Part shown: one piece after another, positions 10,193-20,200 of the stretch
Layout: each line of letters begins with the position of its first letter
Position numbering within the stretch: position 1 is the first letter of the stretch
Assembly (NCBI RefSeq): GCF_000182925.2
Contig: NC_026504.1
Location: 3,224,001 to 3,288,000 of the forward strand
DNA: 64,000 nt
Direction: 5' to 3'
From: Neurospora crassa OR74A
Lineage: Eukaryota > Ascomycota > Sordariomycetes > Sordariales > Sordariaceae
Made by a program: the position numbers and the translations under genes
The notes under the pieces: generated by a model
The model's input: only the letters and a program-made list of their open reading frames with translations
What the model was told of the DNA's origin: nothing
The model's database searches: none

Positions 10193-10548
10193 ACGGAATG
10201 CATGAAGCTTTTATGAGAGCCAAGACAATTTCTCAATTCTCATGTTTTTTTCTAGCATGTTCTGCTTCAATAGTCACACAATAGTCACACACACACTCGA
10301 ACGTCCTGAGGGAACGGGATTCGAATCTCCGGAAGATGAAACGGCATCTATCTTTTCCCCACCTTGCCCCCGAACGGCTGCATCACATTGGTCAAGTCCC
10401 CCTTATATCTTGGCGCGGAATGCGTTCCGCTGAACAACAACCGAGAAGAGAGAAGAACCACATGAAACTATCGTGAATCTTTTCGCAAGCTCTTCCAAGC
10501 TTAGGTCCAATTCTCTATAGAAGTAGGCATAAAAAGCAAACAAGTTTA

Positions 10549-10582
10549 TGCAGCCAGCCAGCCAGGCAGCCAGCCAGCCAGC
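10549..10582. repeat. (CAGC)n microsatellite
   Basis: Seven to eight imperfect CAGC units occur, interrupted once by AGG, about 70 bp beyond the 3' end of tRNA-Phe. Confidence 0.8.
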
Positions 10583-10649
10583 AGAAGTAAAGCAAAAAAA
10601 GACAGACAGACATAAAAACAGATCAGAAGAGAAATGTGCAAAAAAGAGA

Positions 10650-10738
10650 TGCGGTTTGTGTGGATCGAACACACGACCTTCAGATTTATGAGTGAAGTGG
10701 ACTTCAGTCTGACGCTCTCCCAACTGAGCTAAACCCGC
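10650..10738 (-). tRNA. tRNA-Phe(GAA) with a 16-nt intron
   Basis: On the minus strand the acceptor GCGGGTT, the D-arm AGCTCAGTTGGGAGAGC, the anticodon stem TCAGA/TCTGA with loop CT-GAA-G...A, and the T arm GTGTG-TTCGATC-CACAC are all present, ending AACCGC plus discriminator A. An intron of about 16 nt lies one base 3' of the anticodon. CCA is not encoded, as expected. Confidence 0.95.
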
Positions 10739-11244
10739 TTGATTGGCGTAGTGAGGTATTTGCTAAGCCTAAGACTTGCCAGCAAGCGGCACCCTCACTG
10801 CGGCTTAGCAATCGGAGATTTCCAGTTGAGTGCTTTGATTATTATCTGGTGCACATGTGCGCTGGCCCCGAGAGCATCGAAACTCTTTCCATCTGTAGAG
10901 AATGTTCCACAATCTTGTTACGCTCGTGTCCTCATCCTTTGAAGCAGGAGAGCGATTGAGATTGTCGGAAAGCGGTAGCATTACAGGAAGTTGAATTTAT
11001 AAAGTAGTGTGCATTTAAGATGCACAGCATGCTAACATAACAGTCCGTTATCCATAATATCGTTGGAGCAGCTATAGTCAAATTCAATGTTCGTATCTAA
11101 CATACACAGGAGGCACTTCTACTTCTTTAGCATGTGTCGTGCAAAAGCCGTTCATAGTTTGCCCCAAAGAGAAAAACATGTCTCTCGTAACAGGACTCAC
11201 CAATATAGTATCGAACAACAAACAGAAAGCAAAACACATAACTT
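10739..11244. other. Spacer between two tRNA genes, no gene
   Basis: About 500 bp of AT-leaning sequence shows no ORF with coding character and no further tRNA. Confidence 0.45.
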
Positions 11245-11335
11245 GCCCGGCTGGCGCAATCGGTAGCGCGCAAGACTTCTATTCTCCTTCGAGATCGCAA
11301 TCTTGAGGCTGTGGGTTCGAGTCCCACGTTGGGCT
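11245..11335 (+). tRNA. tRNA-Arg(TCT) with an 18-nt intron
   Basis: The acceptor GCCCGGC pairs with GTTGGGC, with two G-U pairs. The D-arm is GCGC-AATCGGTA-GCGC, the anticodon stem CAAGA/TCTTG holds loop CT-TCT-A...A, and the T arm is GTGGG-TTCGAGT-CCCAC. An 18-nt intron lies after position 37. A TTTTT Pol III terminator starts directly at the 3' end, an unusually tight spacing. Confidence 0.93.
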
Positions 11336-11761
11336 TTTTGCTGTTGTGGTGGATTGGCGGTTGATCTCCTGGGATACCTGGTTGTCCTGGACGGTTTCTT
11401 CCGTCACTCTTTTTTTTTTTTTTTTTGCTCGGCGTCCAGGATGATGACTTGACAACAACGCTTTGAGGCAGGCACCAACCCCGATACCAAAGACGATCTT
11501 GAATTCGGCACTTACTTCCCGGCTCTCCACAGTCCAGTAGGGATCATGCAAGCAGGCCATGCATTCGAAGGCCATCATGTTCATGAGCTAAAACTATCAC
11601 AACATACTTGAGTTCAGGCCGGTAAAAAAAAAAAAGAAGAAAAAAAAAGAAAAAAAAAAGGATGAACATTGACGATGGTTGACAGATTGCACAGAAGACC
11701 TTCATGTCATAGACCTCTCCAATTCTCAACGTTCGCCGTATCAGAAGCCCCTCAGACATAC
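11336..11761. other. Intergenic region with homopolymer tracts
   Basis: A T-tract lies near 11409-11427 and A-rich tracts at about 11622-11660. These flank the 3' end of the sulfite oxidase-type gene. No gene was seen. Confidence 0.45.
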
Positions 11762-13454
11762 CTACTCAAGAGGGTCCCGTCCGCGTTGCTCTGCCATGGA
11801 CGCCTGGTATTGCTCGTCCGTCTCGAGCTCGATGGGCAAAGGTTTGGTAATGGGCGTGAGCGGTATACCATGCTCTTCCAATGCCTTCAACCGAGCTGCG
11901 GTAAGAGGCTTCGAGCGGTTGACGCTGTAGACCCTGATACGATGGCAAGAGGAAGTGACGTGCAAATCCCAGTTCCTGCAATAGGGGCTTTGTTAGTATT
12001 TGACCTTTCAACCTAGACATCACACCACGGGGAGCAAGGAAGGCAACTCACCAGGCAGATCTGACATATGTCGGCTGGGTGTTCATGGCATTATCCCACG
12101 TCCTCACGCAAAACTCCAGCCAGCCCTCGGGATCAAGAGGCAGGTCGATCTCCCAAAGTCTCCAAGCGTAGTAGTACTTGGTCGACATATTCTCTGTCGG
12201 CACTTCATACCAGATGGCGCCTCCATCAGGACTGACCTCCACGCGAATCGGCCAGTGTCCACCCCCCGAGAAGGCCCAGCCTCTCAGTTTGACCTTGCCG
12301 TCGTGCGTGATGACATCCATATCCTTGGGAGAGATAATCGCCGAAGAAACGGGCATGTCCTGGATCGAGAAGCCGTTGCTGTACAAGGCGTTCTGTTTGC
12401 CGATCTGAGGAGTGTAGTAGAGGTACTCCTTTCTCTGGACGGGCGCCTCGCTCGGGTCCGTGATACCGCGGATCCTGTACAGCCACTTGCAGCTTCTGGC
12501 ACCGATGTACCCATAGACGACCGCACGAAGGGGGAAGCCGTGGATTTTGGGCAACGGCTTGCCGTTCATCTCCCATGCCAGGAGCACCTCGTGGATCTTG
12601 ACCTTGCGCCAGGGAATGGATACAACGTAGTTGTACACCTTGCCCTTCTTGAAGTAGGTGTCAGCACCGAAAAGCTCGATGTGCTTTGCGCCGTCTTTCA
12701 GTCCACCGCAATACTTGATGACCTTCTTGAGAGAAACACCGGTCCAGCGGGCGGTACCGATGGCGCCTTCACCCCAAGGGGCGTTGATGAGCTCGTCGCC
12801 ATCGCCGGGATATTGGCGGATTTGTTCAAGCCGGCGCGTACCGGAGCATTGGAGACTGACGACCTTGGTCTCGCGAGGAAATAGCTCTTCGTTCTGCAGG
12901 TCGGCGAGGGTGAGACGCTTGGGATTGTTGACGAGGCCATCGATCTCGAGGAAATACTTGTCAGCATCAATTTCAGGAACACCGCCATGGTTGCGGACGA
13001 AGAAGTCTTCGTTGCGGGTGATCTCGGTTGAAACAAGACGGTCCTGGACGCAGGTTAGATACGACATCTTCTCTCGACAAGATCAAAGGCCATCAAGACT
13101 GACTCCGGGAGGCTCTCCGTTGTATGGAAACTGGAGGACATGCACCATGTCCTCGGCCTTTTCCTTAAGCACATACTGCCAGCTGGTGTCGACCAAATGG
13201 CCGAGGCCCGTAGCATAGTGGTACTGTTTGAACCGCTCTCCGGTCAAGATGGGATTCGTCTTGGGCAAAGGAACAAGCTGGAATTCAGGAGGGTCGGGAA
13301 AGTCGTATTGCTTCAGGATCTCCTCCACCTGCTTTTTCTTCTCGGGATACTTTTCCCATTCAATGTATCCCTTCCAACCTTCCAATTCATCCTCGAAATG
13401 GGGTAACTTGCCCTTTGGACGAAATGGGGGTGCGTTTGGCTCCGCGGGTGCCAT
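11762..13454 (-). CDS. Sulfite oxidase-type molybdopterin enzyme
   Basis: Exons 13454-13104, 13043-12052 and 11975-11762 join in frame to 518 residues. Intron 1 shows CTAAC before a CAG acceptor and intron 2 starts GTGAGT. After an N-terminal region of about 115 residues comes the molybdopterin domain (from about TRNEDFFVRNHGG). It holds the motif SLQCSGTRR, whose Cys (about residue 183) is the molybdenum ligand in known sulfite oxidases, and the segment HGFPLRAVVYGYIGARSCKW. The C-terminal dimerisation domain contains LRGWAFSGGGHWPIRVEVS. There is no cytochrome b5 or FAD domain, so this is not nitrate reductase and resembles the plant-type haem-free form. No mitochondrial targeting peptide or C-terminal SKL is seen. 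The likely reaction is oxidation of sulfite to sulfate. Confidence 0.9.
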
Positions 13455-14179
13455 GATGAAGAGCGAGCCGTGAGTTTAGTGTTGTTGGGCAGGCAAGGTA
13501 GCTATGGAGAAGGAGAGAGAAGAGACACGGCCCTCCGTCGAGAGGGGAAATGGTCAAGTAGGTAGGTATACATATGCCCCTCTTCCCCTCTTTCCCTCTT
13601 TCCTCTTTCCCTCTTCCACATAACCCGCGCGACTATTAGTACGTAGCAGCGCCGTTGATGGAGCCGCGTCAGGCGCATTCTTGTTTGGCCTTCGAGAGGA
13701 CAGTCAATGGCAGGATCTGGATATGGGTCTTGCCAGAATAGCTCGCCCAGCTGTCCCGATCCGGGGGGTAGGAGCCATTGCCTTGCCGGGCCTTGACCCG
13801 AGCATGCCGAAAAGAGGCTGGTCGACCAAAGTAGCTTGTTTGATCTCAAAAGGTAATGCTGTGCATCGTGAGGCCGTTATGCTGAGTAACAGGGTTACGG
13901 CTGCATCATATCCTGCGACTGGGTGGAGGATTTGCCCGGATCCAATTGGAGAACGAAGTGGTGATATCATCATGTCGTACACAGACCGGACATGGTCAAA
14001 AAGTGACGGCCCACTCTCAGAGGGTCCAGAGATAAACAAACCCAAAAAGCGAGTTATTCCCGAGCCAACCGCGCCAGCAACATCCGAGAGCTTTGACCGA
14101 CATACTATTGCCCCTAGTATCGCCTTTAGCAGAAACGTAAATTGATTAGTATTTGTCTATCCAAGAAGTCCCCTACCAT
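13455..14179. other. Promoter region of the sulfite oxidase gene
   Basis: The stretch carries a CT-rich block at about 13575-13617 (CCCTCTTTCC repeats) typical of fungal promoters. ORFs on both strands (13681-14145 plus, 13704-14045 minus) overlap each other and show no domain. Confidence 0.4.
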
Positions 14180-15476
14180 CTATAAATGAGCCCATCCGTT
14201 GTGCACAATGACTTGCATTTCATTGATGAGACAAAATGGTCCAGGTTCCTTGCGACCTTCCGCTTTCTCCGCCCACTTGCGAATACGCCAGCGAACCTGC
14301 AACTCTTTGAAAAGAGGGGTGGTGAGCCATCTGGCGACCCTGTTCTTCCACAGGCCAGAAAAGACTTGGGACAGAGAAAGCCAGCCTCCTGGCGGATGCA
14401 CTGCATCGTACGCCTTTCTGGAATATCCCACGCGGACGTTGGGGTTAAGGAAGACGCCCCTGGTACGTGACGCCGGGTTGTCCGCATGGATGAGACAGCA
14501 CTCGGAGCCCTCCAGATGGTATTCGGCCAGTGTGTCGTCGATTCCCCGAAACTTGAGGCCTTGGACTCCAGTAAAGACAGACGGGTGCATTGCGACAATT
14601 CCGTTCCAACAGCTCGACACTGGCACGGGAGCACCGCGGAGCACCGCTTTTCTGGAGTTGGAGGACCGGAAGTACGGCCAGGTCTGGGTCGCGTATTCAT
14701 GACCGCCTGAATCTCGCAGGGCAAAGGTGTCGTAGAAGCGAGGCGGTTTGCTGAAATCGAGCGAGCAGGCCGCAGCGTATTGGCCGTCGTTTGTGTTTAG
14801 CAGAGCCACGATATCCGGAACCTGCAAAGAAGAATATCAGCGAGGGGATTTTGAAGACAGGCGCAAAGTGACCAACAAGACTCACCGAGAACACCACGTC
14901 GCCCAAGAACAACACGTAGTCAAATGTGGTCCCGTTCTCTGCCATGTTCAGCAGTGGTTGAAGAGAAAGATTCCGCATGCCAGCCAGGTAAGGTATTCTC
15001 CTCAACCTTTTTTCACCACTAGGGGCGGTAATCCATCCATGTTCGGCTGGCGGTGCGTCTATGGCGTCTTGATGTGTTTCCTTGTCGAGCGTGATCTGCC
15101 GCTGAACCCCAAGTCTGCCCAGGTCGCGGTCCAGCTCCCGGAGAGCACCCTTGGAATCATCCCAGCTACCGCTCTCGTAGACACTGACAAAGACATTGTC
15201 CGCACCCAGAGCCCTGGTCAGGTCCACGACCGCCTTGTTCCAGTCGGAGCGCAAGATGGCGGCGTTGTTCCAGTGCAGGCTCGCAATGTACACCCGTGTC
15301 GGCTTGAGAAGCGTCGTAGCTTGGGCTTGGGTGTCTCGCTCGGCATGGGCGACTCGGTAGTATATGAGCTGAGCCTCGACAATGGTCCATACGATGAAGG
15401 CGGCAATCAGCTTCCGGATGGTGGACCGCGACACGAGCTGGCGTTGGAACCGCGATCGAGGCAAGGTCACCGGCAT
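14180..15476 (-). CDS. CAP59/CMT1-family (GT69) mannosyltransferase, type II membrane
   Basis: Exons 15476-14886 and 14821-14180 are joined across a 64-bp intron (GTGAGT donor, phase 0) to give 410 residues. A single membrane anchor spans about residues 21-41, so the catalytic domain should face the Golgi lumen. The core has VYIASLHWNN, NVFVSVYESGSWDDS and YVLFLGDVVFS, then YAAACSLDF, FYDTFALRDSGG and CWNGIVAMHP. These are hallmark segments of the cryptococcal mannosyltransferase/CAP59 family. Known members transfer alpha-1,3-mannose to capsule or wall glycans; the acceptor here is unknown. The C-terminal part is rich in Trp and Arg. Confidence 0.88.
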
Positions 15477-17243
15477 GGTGCCGTTCGTTTCATTCGAGCG
15501 CAGACACTGAAAGATGTGTGAATGAAGTCGGCGGACGGTGGCCGAGAGCCATTGCAGAACGTACGGTACAGAGTCCGGAGTCCCGCGAAGGTGTGCGGCT
15601 CGAGAGGACAGCGAGTCCAGTGGTGTTTACCAATGTCAACTGCGCGATGGGACGAGTGGGAGCTTCCACTTCCTCTGCCGATAGTGAACACGGCCAAGCT
15701 TCAGGTCCTTTGTGCCTGGGCTGGGCTGTTCGTTAGGTTGTTCGGTTCGTGGCACCATCAGCGCTGTCAGGGCGGGGGCGGGGGCATAGGTATGTACCTA
15801 GACTACCGCCTGCCCAGTGTGTATGTAGAAGTATCCAGGGGGCAATGTGTGGGTGGAGCGGGACACAGCCGCAGTTCGGTTAGTTGGTGCCTGGCATCCC
15901 GGTCCCCTAACACCAACACCAACATCAACTTTCAAACATTCATCAACCGAGGCGATGCAAAATATTGCAAAAGTAGTACGGTCTACTTGGAAGATCAGAT
16001 CAGAGTTGCGAGACACAAACAGCTCATGGCACCTGTAAACTAAGTGTCTCAATCAACGATTGATTGAGAAGGCGATGGCATCGTGTTATTCCCCGCATCC
16101 GTGGCGGCATACTTTACAAGTAGAGCTGCGATTTCGGGCCGTTGGCAGCTGGTGGCACTAGAGGTATGCGGGCAGTACCGGCACACTACACTGTACTGTA
16201 CGCAACATGTATTGACTTATACGCCTCCAAATTCAACGTCGGTTCACGACAAAGGCTCCTTTCCGTCCACTGCCAATCATGGAATCGAAAGACCATCGCG
16301 ACCGCGCAAGACCCAGTTATCACAGAACTGAGTCCAATTATTTCTCATTCTTTGCCCAACGGGCAGTTCCGCGAGTGGAGATGTCGAACTGAGTGCTTAC
16401 ATGTGTGCAGCCGGCCTGCGAGAGGCCCTCACTTCAGCGAAAGTCACTTAAAGTATGAAGCTGATCATTGGAGCTCCATGTAGGAGCTATGCGGTGTCGC
16501 TGCCGGCCAAGGTCGGGCCTCCTGCTACGGATGGACGTCCGGGTCAGCTACCGGCATGATCCTCGAGTGATGTGACGGCGGCCTGCCTTTGCCAACACAA
16601 GCGAGCAAATCATGATCGGTGGAGGGGAGATATAGGGTCCAGCCAACCGCTTCAACCCCAATGGGAGTTCTGTGTTTGGCCTCTGGCAGAATGCATAAGT
16701 TTGTTGCTGAGTGTCTGTTGTCAGGTTGGGATATTCCTATCATGAGAGATGATTGCGAGACACGCCAAACCAGCCAGCGAAGCAATGTTGCTGTACTGTT
16801 ACCGTCGCCCGCATTTTGGTGTTACCTAGAGGCCAAGGTAAAGTATGTACAGGTCTGCTTGTTGGTATCTGCTCCTTGGGGTATCGAGAGGTACAGAATA
16901 CAGGGAAATTTCCTCTAGCAGGTCCGTATCGATATGATACACCTTCCGTGTAAGTGTACCGTCCCGGACCTTCAACATCCAGGCAGAAATGGACACCCAA
17001 CGCTATATAATGGACCTTTTTACCTAGCCCACCACTTCACCCGGCTCATCTGACTACTCGCCTTTCTCCCTCCAACATCGCACAGCCGAATTGGTCATTC
17101 CAGATCTCGTCGTAAGGGCAACTTGCACACAGATTAGGCCTTCTTGTCTTGTTTCTAAGCTACACCCAAAGGTCCTGTTGCCACCGAAACCCGGCGAGCT
17201 AAACTGATCATTCTACGAAGCGGTACTCGCGAATCTGGCCAGA
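15477..17243. other. Long intergenic region, promoter of the helicase gene
   Basis: No ORF with a domain or a consistent splice pattern was found. The ORF at 15522-16043 has no recognisable feature. The last 250 bp form the helicase leader, with a TATA-like sequence near 17004 and CT-rich sequence at 17040-17080. Confidence 0.4.
17003..17011 (+). promoter_or_regulatory. TATA-like element upstream of the helicase gene
   Basis: CTATATAAT lies about 240 bp upstream of the helicase ATG and is followed by a pyrimidine-rich leader. The position fits a TATA box with a leader of about 200 nt. Confidence 0.4.
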
Positions 17244-20200
17244 ATGGCTGGTCCCGATAATTCCAGCGAGTCGCCTGGTTACGGCACTGACACTGGCGAC
17301 AACCGCCTGAGGAGCTGGTTCCGATCGTTGTCCCCGACAAAGGTTGACATTGTCGGCGATTTCACCGGCAAAGAGCGCTTTGCCATTCATGGAGAAGCCC
17401 TGCTTGCACATTGTCTTCATGCCATGAAAGTCGACTTTGACTGTGTGTTTGACCCCATCCGCGTTCCTCATCTCTAGGGTTTGTCCTCATTGCTAACCAC
17501 CGGTTAATCGTACAGACGGCTTCCAGATTCTCCATGCCGTTCATTCAGTTGAGACTCTTCTCCAGAGGCTGCATGATCGAGGATGCAACTTTCACGTCCT
17601 CTGGTTCAATCGAGAGTATCAACTATCCATCCCCACGGACATCCCAGCTGAGATCACGTACCGATACCAGCTCACTCGAAGCATCCTGATCGAGCACTTC
17701 GCTCACGCACAGACTGACAAACAGACCATTTTCAGTCTTGTGTTCACGAGCCTGGACAGCAATTCTTTCGCTCAATATCTCCAAGAACATCATCCGCACT
17801 TTTTCTTGGGATCTAATGGTACAACGCCGTGGTGGACGGGTGGCCCGCAACTTCTGGTGCCTCTTCACATGCTGTACCGCATCAATTCAGCAGGATTGCA
17901 TATCGCGTGCGTTGAGAATCTGGAGTTCAAGAGCTCAAGGGCTTTCCTACCGGTAGCCTCTCCCAGAGGGGCGCAAAGATCGCTCAATGGCGACACTCTT
18001 TCTCCAATTCCCGACACCTCCTTGATGGAGGACAACATTCAACATCGTCTTGGAGGACTCGCCAAGACACACAGCCTGACTGCTCGGGAAATAATATCCC
18101 TATACTCACTGGCTCATGTGCTTGCCAACCATGCGCTCGATGCCAGTGAGGGCGACGAGATTGGGCAGCACGTTAAAGCGCTGCTCCTCCAGCTAGTGTT
18201 CATGAGACACTGCAATGTTTCGAGCCGGAGCTTTGAGTCGCGGGGATCGGGACTCGAGTTGGGCAGCGCCGCCAATTCTTTCATTTGTTCCTTGGCTGAG
18301 CCGGCTCAACGCATTCTTGGCTCGTGGAGTTCAGGACCATTCGCAAACTCAGCATGGGATGCATTTGATCTCTTTGATGGGCGGCTCTACCTGGCATTAC
18401 TGCGTTCTTCACACAACATACACTTGTCCTGCGCTCTTCACGAACAGTTCGTCCAGCTCGGTGGACTACTCGAGCAGCTCTGTGGCTACGATGCCACTGC
18501 AAAGTGGCCGGTCGATCTGACGAATACCGATGGAGAAGAAGCTCGTTTGAAGATCAGCGATCCCCAACCTAATCAGTTGGTACCGTCGCTGTCTATATTG
18601 CCTTTCAGCCATCCCGTTCTGGACAAGTATCTTACTTCAGTGCACCTACGCACAGATACTGTCATCTCCTCTCCAGTTGATTACAAAGTGCACAAAGAGC
18701 TGACGCATTGGCACAACAAAAAGCCAATTGACCCTAAGCAGCCCACCAAGGCTCCTGACTTTTGGGCAAGACGGCGAAACCAACGCTTCATGGCCGACAT
18801 CATTGCCTACTCTGCTAGTCTTACCGGTGCATCTGGAAAGATTATCGAACCAGAAATCGTTGTTGTACGCGGCTCGGTCGAAAGAAGCAAGCCCGTTAGT
18901 AGACATGCGTCGAACAAGGGCAAGAAACAGGCAAATTCCAACATACATCTGGAGATAAGCCGCGCGCAATACGCTCCTAAAGAGGCAGAACGGCAGCCCG
19001 CTAATAGGCATGCATTGAACAAGGGCAAGAAACAGGCAAATTCCAACATACATCCGGAGATAGGCGGCGCGCAATACGCTCATCAAGAGGTAGAACGGCA
19101 GCCCGCTAATAGGCATGCATTGAACAAGGGCAAGAAACAGGCAAATTCCAACATACATCCGGAGATAGGCGGCGCGCAATACGCTCATCAAGAGGTAGAA
19201 CGGCGCAAGGAAGCCAAGTTCAAGGTCAAATCGCTGGCAATCATCACCTCCTGGGAACAAAGGTGTCTCGAGTTCTCAAAGGAGGCATCTCTGGTTAAGC
19301 GATATTTGCTGGTCGAAAAGTATCTCTTGGGCTTGAGTCCAGACCATTTGTCTGTGATTGGGGCGGAAGTCTCCTTGTATCTTTGCCATATTCTACGCCA
19401 AATCCAGGGTCGCTACAACCCGGACACGCTGACTCGTAAGTGATAACCTAGGAGGCTGTCTGTACACTTCAGCATTCTTCAATCGGGCGCTGACTATTAT
19501 GCAAATAGACTGCCATGTTTTGGCCATGCTTTGGTCCCGAACTCAGGAGACCGCCAAAATGACCATGACCAAAGAAGTCCACACACTTGTGAACAGAGTT
19601 TCAAAGTCTCTCGAACTCCCCCATTACAAGATCCCGGCACTCCTTTCAGAGAGAAAGCTGCCATTTGAGTTCCTGGATATTGCGAGCGGGGGTTTACTGC
19701 CTCCTGGAAAGTCTTCGCTCGACTTCCAGCTCGGATTTTGTGGACCGTTCTTTGAACGAAGTTTCGACTCGGCCCCAGATTCTCGTGTGCCTTTTGAGCC
19801 CGATGCCTGGCAGAGAAAGGTACTTGACGCTATCGATGAGAACAAGAGTCTGCTCGTGATTGCCCCAACGTCGGCTGGCAAGACGTTCATCTCATTCTAC
19901 GCTATGAGGAAGGTTCTCGAAGCCAACAACGACGATGTACTGGTGTACATTGCCCCGACCAAAGCTCTCGTCAACCAAATTGCCGCCGAGATCCAAGCCC
20001 GATTCTCTAAGCAATATGGCCAAGAAGCGCGGTCTGTCTGGGCTATCCATACTAGGGATTACCGCATCAATAATGTGAAGGGATGCCAAATTCTTGTAAC
20101 CGTCCCGGATATCTTGCAGATTCTTCTGCTGGCTCCTTCCAATGCAGCAGGCCCAACGTCTTTTTCCCGGAGAATAAAGAGAATCATTTTCGATGAGGTT

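Larger units (their letters stand above)
9627..10649. other. Intergenic region with simple repeats
   Basis: No gene was recognised between the lipase promoter and tRNA-Phe. A GA microsatellite lies at about 10169-10192 and a CAGC-type repeat at about 10549-10582. ORFs such as 9755-9988 and 10403-10723 are short and lack any domain. Confidence 0.4.

Noticed and set aside
12000-12884. 294-codon plus-strand ORF opposite the sulfite oxidase gene
   Set aside because: Antisense shadow of a gene with clear Moco motifs.
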